60,506 bases of DNA from Bacillota bacterium (GCA_023411795.1 JAEYOK010000023.1:1-60506); one strand, 5' to 3'. Positions 34,329 through 44,101 are shown, numbered from the stretch's first letter. Numbers and translations: made by a program. The notes: generated by a model not told the origin, from the letters alone.

Positions 34329-35309
34329 TTATTCAAACAACTCTGGATATTGTGCTTTAATCTCTTGAACATTTTCCTTTGTTACCAGAATACCGGGCAC
34401 CTGAATCTGATTTGTAGAAAGCTCGTTACCTTTAAGCTTATTAAATACCTCATTGACACAAATGCCTGCAGTATCGTCCCAGCTTTGAATAACGGTCGCA
34501 TAATATGCGCTATTAGGATCCGCAATTTCTTTGAGTGCTTCAGGTTCACCGTCTACACCAACAATAGGCATCTTACTCTCAAGTCCGGCTTCGCGTATAG
34601 CCTGCAGTGCAGCAAGACCTACACCGTCAAAGGTTGCAAAGACACCGTTGATATCGTTGCCGCTGGAAAGAATTTGAGCTTCCATCTTCGACTTTATGTC
34701 AGGGAAATAGTCAGGCCATGCATAAACCATTTGATAAGCAATTTTTACATCCGAGTTCTGTGCAACAACGTCAGCGGCACCGCCCTTGCGCTTTCTGTCC
34801 ATTGATCCTATGTCATTATAGATCTGAAGAATGTTTCCCTTTTTACCCATCTTGTCAACTAGTGCAGAAACAACCTGCTCCCCAATTGAATAGTTATCAG
34901 AAGATGTATATATATCCACTGCATCTACAAAGCCAGCATCACAGCTCCCTATAACAATACCCTTCTTCTTTGCTTCATTTAAGCTCTCTTCGCACTCGCT
35001 AACATCTCCAGAAAGGAGGATAATCGCATCCACGCCCTGAGAAATAAAATTTTCGATAGCTTCGGTACGGCTCATGGTGTCAGTAGCAACATTATCAATG
35101 AATTTCCCGCCCATTTCAGTGACCTTCTTCTTTAGCACTTCACGTGCATTTCGTGAGAATACCGTTGCTGTACTATGGGTAGTAATTGCAATAACAAATT
35201 CTTTTTCACCTGGATTATTAGAACCAGGAGCGGGTTCATTCTTCTGCGTACACGCAGCAAGGCTGAACAACATTAGTGTAGCTAGAATTAGTGCAAGTAA
35301 ACGTTTCAT
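34329..35309 (-). CDS. Sugar ABC transporter substrate-binding lipoprotein (RbsB-like)
   Basis: 326 residues. The signal peptide ends in lipobox LAAC (Cys ~20), so it is a membrane-anchored lipoprotein. The mature part is a type I periplasmic-binding fold of the ribose/galactose cluster: ISQGVDAIILLSGD, SSDNYSIGEQVV, GVFATFDGVGLAALQAIREAG, GVDGEPEALKEI. The ligand is unknown; the adjacent enzymes suggest an aldose derivative. The transporter is completed by the downstream-numbered permease and ATPase genes. Confidence 0.9.
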   Translation of the reverse strand: MKRLLALILATLMLFSLAACTQKNEPAPGSNNPGEKEFVIAITTHSTATVFSRNAREVLKKKVTEMGGKFIDNVATDTMSRTEAIENFISQGVDAIILLSGDVSECEESLNEAKKKGIVIGSCDAGFVDAVDIYTSSDNYSIGEQVVSALVDKMGKKGNILQIYNDIGSMDRKRKGGAADVVAQNSDVKIAYQMVYAWPDYFPDIKSKMEAQILSSGNDINGVFATFDGVGLAALQAIREAGLESKMPIVGVDGEPEALKEIADPNSAYYATVIQSWDDTAGICVNEVFNKLKGNELSTNQIQVPGILVTKENVQEIKAQYPELFE

Positions 35310-35375
35310 AATTTTCCCCCTATTTTTTATTATTAACCGCTAAAAATCCAAAGAATCCTTATCGGTTTACAACTA

Positions 35376-36473
35376 CTAATCTCTTACAAAGAGAACCTTA
35401 ATTGCTTTGCTCACATCTTTTCCACGTGCTGCTTCAATAGCTTCCTTATAATCTTCGGGCTTGAATCTGTGTGTAATCAACATATTGTGATCGACTTGCT
35501 TGTGTTTGAGCATATCTACTGAAATTGCAAACTCATCCCTGTAGCCGGACATTCCATAGCTGTTGGATGACAACAGGTTTACTTCATTCATAAACATTTT
35601 GTTTAGGTCTATGCTATGCTTGCCTGTAAAGACGCCCATCATGATGATTTTACCCTGACGAGTTGTGAAACCGATAGCTTCATCAATCGCATTTGAATTG
35701 CCACCGACACATTCATAAACCTGATCTACGCCATTACCGCCTGTCAGCTCCATCATTTCTGATACTATTGTATCTTTGTTGTAAAGAACCACTTCAGATG
35801 CGCCGCATTTTTTTGCCAGTTCCGCTTGGAATGGGTATTTACAAATTGCAATGAGGTTTGATACGCCGCGTGCGTGCAGCACTTGCAGGAGGCTCAGGCC
35901 TACAACACCACAGCCCAGCACTGCGCAAACATCTCCAAGCTGAGGATTGCCAATACGAGCAGCATGTACGTTTACCACAAGAATATCCAACAGAGCAGCT
36001 TCTTCCAATGAGACATTATCCGGAAGCTTTATCAGCTTGGATTTATGCACAGAAGAGTAGTCACCGTATCCACCAGGCAGCATACGTACATAAGGCAGAC
36101 CTATGTGGGTCATTCCTTCATCGCACATATGAAACTGTCCGCTCATGCACCGTGGGCATGTCTTTCCAAAGTTAATACAGGAATGGATTGCCTCCACTGC
36201 AACACGGTCTCCGGGTTTAAACCCGGTAGAAGGATCTGCTTCTACCACAGTGGCAGCATTTTCATGCCCCAGAATAGCTGGCAGATGCTTTTCAGGGAAT
36301 TTCCCCTTAAGCCCTCCTGAAAGAAAATGCAGGTCTGATCCGCAAATTCCGCATACATTGTTGTATACGATTACCCAGTCTTTTTCAGCTTCTGGAACAG
36401 GAAAATCTCCATATGATAATCCTTCAAACCACGGCTTACCATCCCATATAACTGCTTTCATCATCTTAGACAT
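35376..36473 (-). CDS. Zinc-dependent medium-chain dehydrogenase (sorbitol/threonine type)
   Basis: 365 residues. Catalytic zinc ligands in NVCGICGSD and GHENA; structural zinc cluster in CPRCMSGQFHMC; NAD-binding fold VLGCGVVGLSLLQVL. Probably oxidises a polyol or the C3/C5 hydroxyl of a sugar. I started it at MSKMMKAVIW, preceded by GAGGGGGAG; 12 extra codons precede in frame without support. It is inserted between binding-protein and permease genes of the transporter, so its substrate is probably the imported compound. Confidence 0.9.
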   Translation of the reverse strand: MSKMMKAVIWDGKPWFEGLSYGDFPVPEAEKDWVIVYNNVCGICGSDLHFLSGGLKGKFPEKHLPAILGHENAATVVEADPSTGFKPGDRVAVEAIHSCINFGKTCPRCMSGQFHMCDEGMTHIGLPYVRMLPGGYGDYSSVHKSKLIKLPDNVSLEEAALLDILVVNVHAARIGNPQLGDVCAVLGCGVVGLSLLQVLHARGVSNLIAICKYPFQAELAKKCGASEVVLYNKDTIVSEMMELTGGNGVDQVYECVGGNSNAIDEAIGFTTRQGKIIMMGVFTGKHSIDLNKMFMNEVNLLSSNSYGMSGYRDEFAISVDMLKHKQVDHNMLITHRFKPEDYKEAIEAARGKDVSKAIKVLFVRD

Positions 36474-36526
36474 ATTCTCCCCCTCTTCTATAAACTTAAT
36501 CAATATCAAATTATATTGCTGGAAAA

Positions 36527-37510
36527 TTACTTACCTTTCTTTGTTACGACGACAGACATTAATACCGCGAGTATAACAACTATACCGGTTGTTATGTCTT
36601 GGAAGTAATACGTCATGCCGAGCATAGTGAGTCCGTTGCTCAGCATGCTTATGATAAAGGCACCTACTACCGTACCCAATATGGTAGGCTGGCCCTCGCC
36701 AAACATGGTAGTACTTAAGTAAACTGAAGAAATAGCATCCATCAGGTATCCTTCTCCAGAAGTGGGCTGAGCGGAATTCAGCCTTGAGCAAAGCAATATT
36801 GCAGTAAATGCTACCATTAATCCGGATATAACATACGTAATAAACTTATAAAGCTTTATATTAATACCGGAGAAAAGAGCCGCTTCACGATTTCCCCCTA
36901 TGGCATATATTCTGCGCCCAAGCTTAGTCTTTTCCATTAATATATAAGTGATGCCTATAAATACGAACATAATAACAACCATTATGGGAATGAAATCAAA
37001 TAGCATATACGAATTTAAAGATCTGAAGAAATTGATGGAAGGCCCCTCAATACCCTTAACATAAATAGGATTACCTTCTGTCATCATCATCTTAATGCCG
37101 TATATCACCGAACCAACAGCAAATGTGCCGATAAAATCCGGAAGTCCCACATAAGATACGAGTGTGCCGTTAACACAGCCGATCAATATACCTACCAGCA
37201 GCGATACTACCATAGCTAATAAGAAGTTATTTGTAGCCATGAGCAATTTAACAAATACAATTGCAACCAACCCCGTGGCATAGCCTATGGACATATCAAA
37301 ACCGCCAACTGCCATAACAAATGTGAATCCAAGAGAAATAATAGTAAGTAACGACATCTGCTTCAGCAGTAACATTACATTATCCATGGTAAAGAAATTA
37401 GACGCACTTAACGAGAAAAATACAAATAATACTAGTGCAAAAAATAGTGTTCCGTATTTTTTCAATGTACCTGCTGTTATGCTCTTCCAGTTACCCTGCA
37501 AGGTGCTCAT
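36527..37510 (-). CDS. Sugar ABC transporter permease (RbsC-like)
   Basis: 327 residues, ~9 TM helices; the signature region AVGGFDMSIGYATGLVAIV and the loop GQPTILGTVVGAFIISMLSNGL are typical of the ribose/xylose permease family. It overlaps the ATPase gene by 20 bp. Confidence 0.92.
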   Translation of the reverse strand: MSTLQGNWKSITAGTLKKYGTLFFALVLFVFFSLSASNFFTMDNVMLLLKQMSLLTIISLGFTFVMAVGGFDMSIGYATGLVAIVFVKLLMATNNFLLAMVVSLLVGILIGCVNGTLVSYVGLPDFIGTFAVGSVIYGIKMMMTEGNPIYVKGIEGPSINFFRSLNSYMLFDFIPIMVVIMFVFIGITYILMEKTKLGRRIYAIGGNREAALFSGINIKLYKFITYVISGLMVAFTAILLCSRLNSAQPTSGEGYLMDAISSVYLSTTMFGEGQPTILGTVVGAFIISMLSNGLTMLGMTYYFQDITTGIVVILAVLMSVVVTKKGK

Positions 37511-39011
37511 TCGTTTTTCCTCCTAACATTGCATGTGTTATTGTTTCCTTGATTTTAGGACCTGTCGAAGGATATTCGCCCACTATTGAACCATCATTTA
37601 TAACCAATATCCTGTCACAGAAATTAAGAAGTTCGGGCAGGTAAGATGACATAAACAATATCCCTTTGCCCTGGAGTGCCAGATCATGTATTAGTTTGTA
37701 AATATCTCGCTTAGCATTAACATCAATACCTTTTGTTGGTTCATCCAGCATAAGTATACTAAAATCGCCGCTAAGCCATTTAGAAAGGACTACCTTCTGT
37801 TGGTTTCCGCCACTTAAATATTTTACAATTTGCCGTGGCCCCGTAGTCTTAATTGAAAGCTCTCCAATTCTCTCTAGTGCGGTTTTATTCTCCAGGTTTT
37901 TTCTCATAAGCATCCTGCCAGCAAATTTATTCATATATGCTAGCGAGATATTATCCTGCACAGTAAAATTGGGAACAAGCCCTTGTATGCGCCTTTCTTC
38001 CGGAACTAGTGCTAAACCCCTGGAAACCGACTTTGTACTACGTGGCTCATAGAGATCACCTTTAATATAGAACTTACCTTCTTGCAACTTATCTAAGCCA
38101 AAAATCGCCCTAGATATCTCTGTCTTTCCTGCACCGATAACTCCTGCTATACCAAGTATCTCGCCACTCTTTAAAGAAAAATTGATGTTTTTTAGCTTAT
38201 TCGTACGAAGGTTTTCAACCCTCAGTATTTCGCCACGACTTGTAAGGTCAACTTCGCCCTCCCGCTTAAATACTTCGTAGTCCTGACCTCCGACCATCAT
38301 ACTGACGATTTTATGGCCATTGATTTCATCTTTTTCCAATGTGCCTACATTAAGTCCGTCCTTGAATACAGTTACACGGTCTGATATAGCCACAATTTCT
38401 TCAATATTATGAGATATAAAAATTATCCCGATTCCCGTCTCCTTAAGCCCAATAATAATATCTAATAATTTCTCTCGTTCTTCCTCTCCCAGCGCTGTTG
38501 TAGGCTCGTCAAAAATTAGAATGTCAGGCTCATATATCAACGCAGAACAGATTTGTACTATACGCTGCAACGACGTATTAAAGTTACTCACCGGTTTAGT
38601 TACATCTAAATTAATATTTAGCTTAGCAAGAACCTCTTCAGCCTTCTTCGCCATTCCCTTCTCATCTAATATTCCAAATTTACCTTTTTTCTCGTTACCA
38701 ATAAAAATGTTCTGATATGCATTAAAATAGGGAACAAGGTTTATTTCTTGGTGGATGGTTAGAATGCCTGCGTTCTCACTTTCTTTTACCGTTTTAAAAG
38801 CAACTTCATTATCCCTGACTTTAAAACAGCCTTCGGTGGCTTGATACACACCCGAGAGTATTTTTACAAAAGTGGACTTACCTGCTCCATTCTCTCCTAT
38901 CAAAGCGTGGATTTCCCCTGCACGCAGAGAAAAATCTACACCAGAGAGCACTCTAACACCATTAAAGTCTTTACAGAGTTGTTTTGCTTCTAAAATACAA
39001 GTTTCATTTTT
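37491..39011 (-). CDS. Sugar ABC transporter ATPase with two ABC domains (RbsA-like)
   Basis: 506 residues, tandem ATPase domains. Domain 1 has GENGAGKS and IFDEPTTALGE, domain 2 GVIGAGKTE, LSGGNQQK and LMLDEPTKGIDV. In domain 1 the signature is degenerate (FNTSLQRIVQ instead of LSVGQ), and in domain 2 Walker A is GVIGAGKT, as usual for this family. Start chosen at MKNETCILEA with GAGG upstream. Confidence 0.92.
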   Translation of the reverse strand, partial: KNETCILEAKQLCKDFNGVRVLSGVDFSLRAGEIHALIGENGAGKSTFVKILSGVYQATEGCFKVRDNEVAFKTVKESENAGILTIHQEINLVPYFNAYQNIFIGNEKKGKFGILDEKGMAKKAEEVLAKLNINLDVTKPVSNFNTSLQRIVQICSALIYEPDILIFDEPTTALGEEEREKLLDIIIGLKETGIGIIFISHNIEEIVAISDRVTVFKDGLNVGTLEKDEINGHKIVSMMVGGQDYEVFKREGEVDLTSRGEILRVENLRTNKLKNINFSLKSGEILGIAGVIGAGKTEISRAIFGLDKLQEGKFYIKGDLYEPRSTKSVSRGLALVPEERRIQGLVPNFTVQDNISLAYMNKFAGRMLMRKNLENKTALERIGELSIKTTGPRQIVKYLSGGNQQKVVLSKWLSGDFSILMLDEPTKGIDVNAKRDIYKLIHDLALQGKGILFMSSYLPELLNFCDRILVINDGSIVGEYPSTGPKIKETITHAMLGGKTNEHLAG

Positions 39012-39096
39012 CATCTGCTTTACCTCATTTTTGTATACACAGTAATGTTCCGTTTGCACCCTTTTTTACCTCGAATCCTTCTTAGGATTCATAAAG

Positions 39097-39867
39097 TCAT
39101 GTCGGAATTTCTATTATGTTTATGTTTGTTTTTGCGATTTTTGAAAGTTGCTCACTATCACCACCGCTGCCGGTAATAAGCGTATCCACATCTCGAAGGG
39201 CAACTGCTGTAAAATTTGAATTCTTACCAATCTTCCAGTGATCCACAAATACTACCGTATTGTTAGCAATCTCCGCCATTTTCATTTTAGTATGCGCTTC
39301 TTCAAGATCCGTTGTAGTTAATCCGTGTTCATATGTAAATCCTGCTCCTCCAATAAATGCATAATCGACATGGACTTGATCTAAAAAGTTAGCAGTCGTT
39401 ACCCCAAAAAAACACATTGAGGATTTTCTAAACTGACCCGGAAGCGAGAATACTCGAATATCGTTACCGGTTTGAGCAAGTACGTTTATTACTAGAATTG
39501 AGTTTGTGAGAACTGTGATATCTGTTTTTGAAAGCAATTCAATGGCTATGTCCTTAATTGTGCTCCCTGCATCAAGCAACACCGTTTGTCCCGGCCTAAT
39601 AAGCCCGGATGCAATCTTGGCCATTTGGCGTCTTTCATCAATACGTTTTTGCTTTATATCCTCAGTGAAAAACTGATCCTGCATGGTTCTGTTTATTATA
39701 GCTCCGCCATATATCGTTGTAATCAAGCCTTTTTGTTCAAGAAAGTCAAAGTCTCTTCGTATAGTAACCGGAGATACTCCGAACATTTCCGACAATTTGT
39801 TAGTTTCAACGCTTACGTTAGACTGGAGCAATCTTATAATCTCTTTTTGTCTTTCATTGAACACCAT
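39097..39867 (-). CDS. DeoR-family transcriptional repressor
   Basis: 256 residues. N-terminal DeoR HTH: ERQKEIIRLLQSNVSVETNK then LSEMFGVSPVTIRRDFDFLE, followed by the sugar-phosphate-sensing domain (GGAIINRT, LDAGSTI, FVDHWKIGKNS). It sits second in the cluster behind an SIS gene and has its own promoter, a 44/51 copy of the SIS promoter, with a perfect 15-bp palindrome downstream of the -10. Probably released by a phosphorylated intermediate of the pathway. Confidence 0.9.
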   Translation of the reverse strand: MVFNERQKEIIRLLQSNVSVETNKLSEMFGVSPVTIRRDFDFLEQKGLITTIYGGAIINRTMQDQFFTEDIKQKRIDERRQMAKIASGLIRPGQTVLLDAGSTIKDIAIELLSKTDITVLTNSILVINVLAQTGNDIRVFSLPGQFRKSSMCFFGVTTANFLDQVHVDYAFIGGAGFTYEHGLTTTDLEEAHTKMKMAEIANNTVVFVDHWKIGKNSNFTAVALRDVDTLITGSGGDSEQLSKIAKTNINIIEIPT

Positions 39868-39904
39868 ACTTACTTCTCACAATTCTACAAATTTTATTCA
39901 ATCA

Positions 39905-39964
39905 AACATTTCAAATGTTCTTTTGTATACTTTAATTATATCATAATACATCAATTTGTCTATA
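39905..39964 (-). promoter_or_regulatory. deoR-type gene promoter with palindromic operator
   Basis: Minus strand: TAGACA (39957-39962), 16-bp spacer, TATAAT (39935-39940). The palindrome AACATTTCAAATGTT (39905-39919) lies just after the expected start of transcription. The block 39914-39964 matches 41106-41156 at 44 of 51 positions. Confidence 0.72.
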
Positions 39965-40015
39965 TCTTTTTCGCAAACAAAATTCTTGTATTTATTTGCA
40001 ATTAATATAAAACTA

Positions 40016-41020
40016 TTATTTCTGGCTGGCAGGCCCAGTCATCATTCCCATCAATGTACCACATGGAATGATCTCCGCAAGAGGAAGGAGAGACTTCCTT
40101 ACTTCTGGAAGAGATACAACCGCCAATCCTTCTTTAGCTTCAACCTGGCTGCCGGTAAAGAGAATTACCTTTCCTCCACGTTCTAGGGCTTGATCAGCCA
40201 TTCTTTTAGCTGTCGAACCTTCTACATAATCAGGAGCGAAGATAAGGCTAAGATATCCCTGTTTAACACAACCGTACCAGCCGTGAGCATAATCGGCACA
40301 TTCTTTAGCAGCTGTGTATACTTTGGGAAATTCTCGCATAACCATAGCAGCCTGATTAATAGTCGATACTGCTTCTCCATCGCCCAAAAAGTCATACATT
40401 TGGGCACCTTTTACTAATTCATAAAGTGGTTCAGTGTTTTTAATGTAATCTTTGTGCCAATTCTCTAACCATCCTACAACGTTGTTACACTCAGCTTTAA
40501 ATTCATCATTAATTTTACCAGCAAGAGCATGAGCAAGAATGTTAAGTACAGCCGCCATACAAAGAAAGGGCTTATTCGCAACCACTTTCCCGTTTCCCAA
40601 ATATAGAAACAGACTGTAATCAGCGATTTCATCTAAAGGACTGCCTTCCTTGTTAAAAACCCCAACAATTGTCCCAATTCCCTTAGCCTTATTAGCAAGT
40701 TCAACAACTTCTTTAGTGCTTCCGGATGAGGAAATGCAAACGAGGAGTGTCTTATCCGTTATTTGATTAAAGTTGTTCTGGGATAAATCAAAGGCGTTAA
40801 AAACCGAAGCCGAAATTCCTTCACTATTTAAAAAACCACTCACACTATAAGGAGCATAATACGAACTCCCTACACCTGCGAATATAACTCGATTAATTCC
40901 TTTTTTATCGAAAGTCCTTTTTATCTCATGAAGGGTTTCATTACTACTCTCGAAATACTTGTTAAAGCATGATTTTAACACTTCACCATGTTTAGAGGCT
41001 TCTTCAATAATAGCGTTCAT
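40016..41020 (-). CDS. SIS-domain protein C
   Basis: 334 residues with two SIS halves: AGVGSSYYAPYSV and CISSSGSTKEVVELAN, then EAVSTINQAAMVMREFPKVYTAA. It is the first gene of the cluster, transcribed from its own DeoR-type promoter, 149 bp upstream of the deoR gene. Like protein B it fits FrlB/GlmS-type isomerase or deglycase function. Being the first gene under direct repressor control, it is a likely key step enzyme. Confidence 0.86.
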   Translation of the reverse strand: MNAIIEEASKHGEVLKSCFNKYFESSNETLHEIKRTFDKKGINRVIFAGVGSSYYAPYSVSGFLNSEGISASVFNAFDLSQNNFNQITDKTLLVCISSSGSTKEVVELANKAKGIGTIVGVFNKEGSPLDEIADYSLFLYLGNGKVVANKPFLCMAAVLNILAHALAGKINDEFKAECNNVVGWLENWHKDYIKNTEPLYELVKGAQMYDFLGDGEAVSTINQAAMVMREFPKVYTAAKECADYAHGWYGCVKQGYLSLIFAPDYVEGSTAKRMADQALERGGKVILFTGSQVEAKEGLAVVSLPEVRKSLLPLAEIIPCGTLMGMMTGPASQK

Positions 41021-41080
41021 AAATTTCTCCTTTAAATTATTTCATCTTAAGATTTGTCTCTGAATTGTTTTTCCAGAAAA

Positions 41081-41156
41081 AACATTCTAATAAACGTTCA
41101 TAGTTAATGTTCTTTTATTCGTTTTAATTATATCATAATACATAGATTTGTCTATA
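41081..41156 (-). promoter_or_regulatory. Promoter of the sugar cluster with repeated half-sites
   Basis: Minus strand: TAGACA (41149-41154), 16-bp spacer, TATAAT (41127-41132). Downstream lie three half-sites (GAACATT, GAACGTT, GAATGTT) spaced 13 and 12 bases. The block 41106-41156 is a near copy of the deoR promoter. The other bases of the 327-bp gap 41021-41347 hold the SIS gene RBS and the terminator of the peptidase gene. Confidence 0.7.
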
Positions 41157-41244
41157 CCAATTAAATGAAAAGAATGAGTTGCAGTGCTAAGAGTAACCTT
41201 CGTTAAGAAGCAACACTTCATTTAACCGTTAACCTTTAAATTAC

Positions 41245-41318
41245 AAAAATAAAACCCCATTCAAAAATCAAACACTTCCTCCTCACCGAGGGAGAAGAAT
41301 CTGTTTTTTTGAATGAGG
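41245..41318 (-). terminator. Terminator of the P1-peptidase gene
   Basis: On the minus strand CCTCATTCAAAAA (41306-41318) pairs with TTTTTGAATGGGG (41254-41267), with an inner stem around CTTCTCCCTCGGTGAGG, and is followed by TTTTATTTTT. Confidence 0.75.
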
Positions 41319-41347
41319 CCAATATTAACATTAATGAAGCTACACGG

Positions 41348-42484
41348 TTATACTCTTACTTCATATTTCTTTAAAATATCAATGACTTGATCGTGGGGAA
41401 GTGCAGGTAAGTAGTTTTTGTCTTTTCCTGTCATGCTTTCCGCCGCTACCAGAGCGTTTAGAATAGCTTCCTCGACACATTCTGCAGCCGCCTTGTACAA
41501 CATGGTCGTCATTTCATCAGAAAGCAATTCTACTGTTGATATATTATACGAATACGCATTCTCATTTGCAGTGGAGAAAGCTATAAATATATCTCCTGAA
41601 CCATTTTGGAATCCCCCTCCTAACTGGCCCATACCAATAGGAGCTCTTCTACACAATTTGCTTAATTGCCATGGCAAAAGTGGGGCGTCTGTCGCAAGCA
41701 CTACAATAATTGATCCATCTCCAGGCTGTAAAGCAAATTCATTTATTATAGGATCACAATTAGTTATTAGTTTACCAAAAGGTATCCCACCAATTTTAAA
41801 ATGCTCTCTTCTTCCATGGTTAGCCTGTACCAATGCGCCTACAGTATACCCACCGTCTTCCTCAGAAAGAATTCTTGAAGCCGTACCAGTTCCACCTTTA
41901 AAGCCGTGACATCTCATACCGGTTCCGCCACCTACATTACCTTCTGCGATAGCGCCTCCCTTTGCACTCTCCAACGCTTCGAAAACATGTTCTTCCTTAA
42001 CTTTAAATCCGTTAACATTATTAAGCACCCCGTCATATGTCTCGCCTACAACCGGGTATAAAAGAAAAGAGTCCTTCACCGCTACCCCATTTTTCATTAT
42101 TGGATAGTAATAATGATTTTTTAATACCCATTTCATTGTTGCATCTCTTACAACACCTACGCTATTGGTATTTGTAATCATTATAGGCCCATGTAGAAAA
42201 CCTGAATCGTCTATCCAATGGCAGCCAGTCAATTCACCATTCCCATTGAGATCATATCTTCCTGCAAAAACAGCACTTCGGTTTTTCCCACGAGGCAAGA
42301 TTGCAGTTACTCCTGTTCTTGCGAAGTTAGAATCTGGCGTAGTTTTATCTTCGGGTTCACCGATGATTATTGTACTATATCCTACCTCGACGCCCGACAC
42401 ATCAGTAATTGAATTGTATTCTCCACAATGACCTTCAAATGGAATACCAAGATCTCTTGCCCTTACCTTTTTTAGTCCACTCAT
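41348..42484 (-). CDS. P1-family (DmpA-type) self-processing aminopeptidase
   Basis: 378 residues of the Ntn-hydrolase family of DmpA/BapA (L-aminopeptidase, D-Ala-esterase/amidase, beta-peptidase). Conserved segments: GNVGGGTGM, GFKGGTGTASR, and PGDGSIIVVLATDAPLL, where cleavage between Gly257 and Ser258 would free the catalytic N-terminal Ser. ATG chosen with GGAGGAG 8 nt upstream. It lies just before the sugar cluster with its own terminator, so it is separately transcribed. Possible substrates are N-terminal D- or beta-amino acid amides. Confidence 0.9.
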   Translation of the reverse strand: MSGLKKVRARDLGIPFEGHCGEYNSITDVSGVEVGYSTIIIGEPEDKTTPDSNFARTGVTAILPRGKNRSAVFAGRYDLNGNGELTGCHWIDDSGFLHGPIMITNTNSVGVVRDATMKWVLKNHYYYPIMKNGVAVKDSFLLYPVVGETYDGVLNNVNGFKVKEEHVFEALESAKGGAIAEGNVGGGTGMRCHGFKGGTGTASRILSEEDGGYTVGALVQANHGRREHFKIGGIPFGKLITNCDPIINEFALQPGDGSIIVVLATDAPLLPWQLSKLCRRAPIGMGQLGGGFQNGSGDIFIAFSTANENAYSYNISTVELLSDEMTTMLYKAAAECVEEAILNALVAAESMTGKDKNYLPALPHDQVIDILKKYEVRV

Positions 42485-42691
42485 CAAAAACACTCCTCCA
42501 CCAAGATAGTCATTTTCACAGTACCTCAATAGCAATAAAATACCTATAGATAATGGAATCGATTATAACAAAGCCAAATAATAATGTCAATTTACACAAA
42601 CCGCTGAGATCTTGTGTCTCCGCAGAAATGCGTACCCTTCCATCCTCACTGCCTTCCTTGACGCCGCCATCATCTATATCCTGCGTTTTTA

Positions 42692-44101
42692 TTATCCGAT
42701 CAACTTTCGCAGCAAATCTTCAACCTTGCGAATATCTGCCTTCCCGCCGGTTTTCTTCATAATGTAGCCGAACATCATATTGATGGCTTTGTCCTTACCA
42801 CTTCTGACATCAGCTACCGCCTTGGGATTGGCATCGATGGCTTCCTTGCATAAGCTTTCAAGCACCTCATCGGAGATACCCACAAGATCCTCCGGCTTAA
42901 TCAGCTCCTCTACCGATTTGCCGCTTTCCAGCATCTTTTGCAAGATGCCCTGGGCAACTCCGATGTTGATTTTTTTCTCATCGGCAAGTTTAATGAGGGC
43001 AGCATACTGAGAAGCAGAGATGCGGACAAAAAAGTTTTCCTTGTCCTCCTCGGTAGCCATGGTGGCAAAGATGGTGCCGACAATCAGGTTGGCTGCGTTC
43101 TTAAAGCTCGCTCCCTCAGACAGTGCCGTTTCGAAAAATTCCGCCACCTTCTTGTACCTGAAAATCTGTTTGGCCGCTGCCTCAGGAAGCCCAAGGACAT
43201 CAATATATCTTTTGAGCTTGTCAAAGGGAAGCTCGGGCAGAGACCTGCGGATTTCTTCTACCTTCTGGTCCTCGATGTTGAACCGCAGAATATCGGGATC
43301 GGGGAAATAGCGGTAATCATCGGAGTTTTCCTTATCACGCATAGGGGTGACGCTATTGGTTCCCTCGTCGTAACGCATAGTCTGTTGAATAATGGTTCCC
43401 CCCAAATCCAGGATATCAGCCTGCCTTTCAGCTTCGGCCAGGACGGCTTTTTGAATGAAGCTTAATGAGTTGATATTCTTTGTCTCAGTTCTTACGCCGA
43501 AAGGATCACCGGGCTTACGAAGGGATAGATTGACATCACATCTCATGGAGCCCTCCTGCATCTTGCAGTCCGAGATACCGATGTAGCGCATGGTCAACTG
43601 TAGCTTTTCAGCATACTCCCTAGCCTCTTCTGCGGAGGAGATATCAGGCTCGGAAACGATCTCAATCAGTGGTACACCGCCACGGTTATAGTCGATATAG
43701 GTATACCCGTTCTCATGGATGAGCTTTCCGGCATCTTCTTCGATATGGATGCGGGTTATTCCTATGCGCTTGCCACTGTCCAACTCGATATAGCCCTTTT
43801 CACAAAGGGGCTCATCGTATTGCGAGATCTGGTAGGCTTTGGGCAAATCGGGATATACATAATTTTTTCGGTCCATATGGGATTTGGTATTGATTTTGCA
43901 GTTCAGCGCCAGGCCAGCCCTTATGGCATACTCCACCACTTTTTGGTTCAAAATGGGCAGGGACCCTGGCTGACCGGTACAAACAGGACAGCAATGGGTA
44001 TTGGGCTCTCCTCCGAATTCGGTGGTACAGCCACAAAAAATCTTGGTTTTGGTAGCCAGCTCAATATGCGTTTCTATGCCGCAGACGATTTCATATTTCA
44101 T
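42692..44101 (-). CDS. gatB: Asp-tRNA(Asn)/Glu-tRNA(Gln) amidotransferase subunit B
   Basis: 469 residues. It has the GatB signature with the zinc Cys pairs FCGC and CCPVCTGQPGSLP near the N-terminus, RGGVPLIEIVSEPD, and the tail domain ending in the YqeY-like region with GKADIRKVEDLLRKLI. This subunit carries kinase and tRNA-binding sites of GatCAB. It overlaps gatA by 4 bp. About 85 bases beyond its stop codon are rather GC-rich with no convincing gene. Confidence 0.96.
   Translation of the reverse strand: MKYEIVCGIETHIELATKTKIFCGCTTEFGGEPNTHCCPVCTGQPGSLPILNQKVVEYAIRAGLALNCKINTKSHMDRKNYVYPDLPKAYQISQYDEPLCEKGYIELDSGKRIGITRIHIEEDAGKLIHENGYTYIDYNRGGVPLIEIVSEPDISSAEEAREYAEKLQLTMRYIGISDCKMQEGSMRCDVNLSLRKPGDPFGVRTETKNINSLSFIQKAVLAEAERQADILDLGGTIIQQTMRYDEGTNSVTPMRDKENSDDYRYFPDPDILRFNIEDQKVEEIRRSLPELPFDKLKRYIDVLGLPEAAAKQIFRYKKVAEFFETALSEGASFKNAANLIVGTIFATMATEEDKENFFVRISASQYAALIKLADEKKINIGVAQGILQKMLESGKSVEELIKPEDLVGISDEVLESLCKEAIDANPKAVADVRSGKDKAINMMFGYIMKKTGGKADIRKVEDLLRKLIG

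Noticed and set aside
42600..42690. GC-rich segment after gatB with a 28-codon minus-strand frame (MMAASRKAV...)
   Set aside because: No RBS and no recognisable similarity. It could be a remnant of the gat operon's 3' region, but nothing supports a gene.
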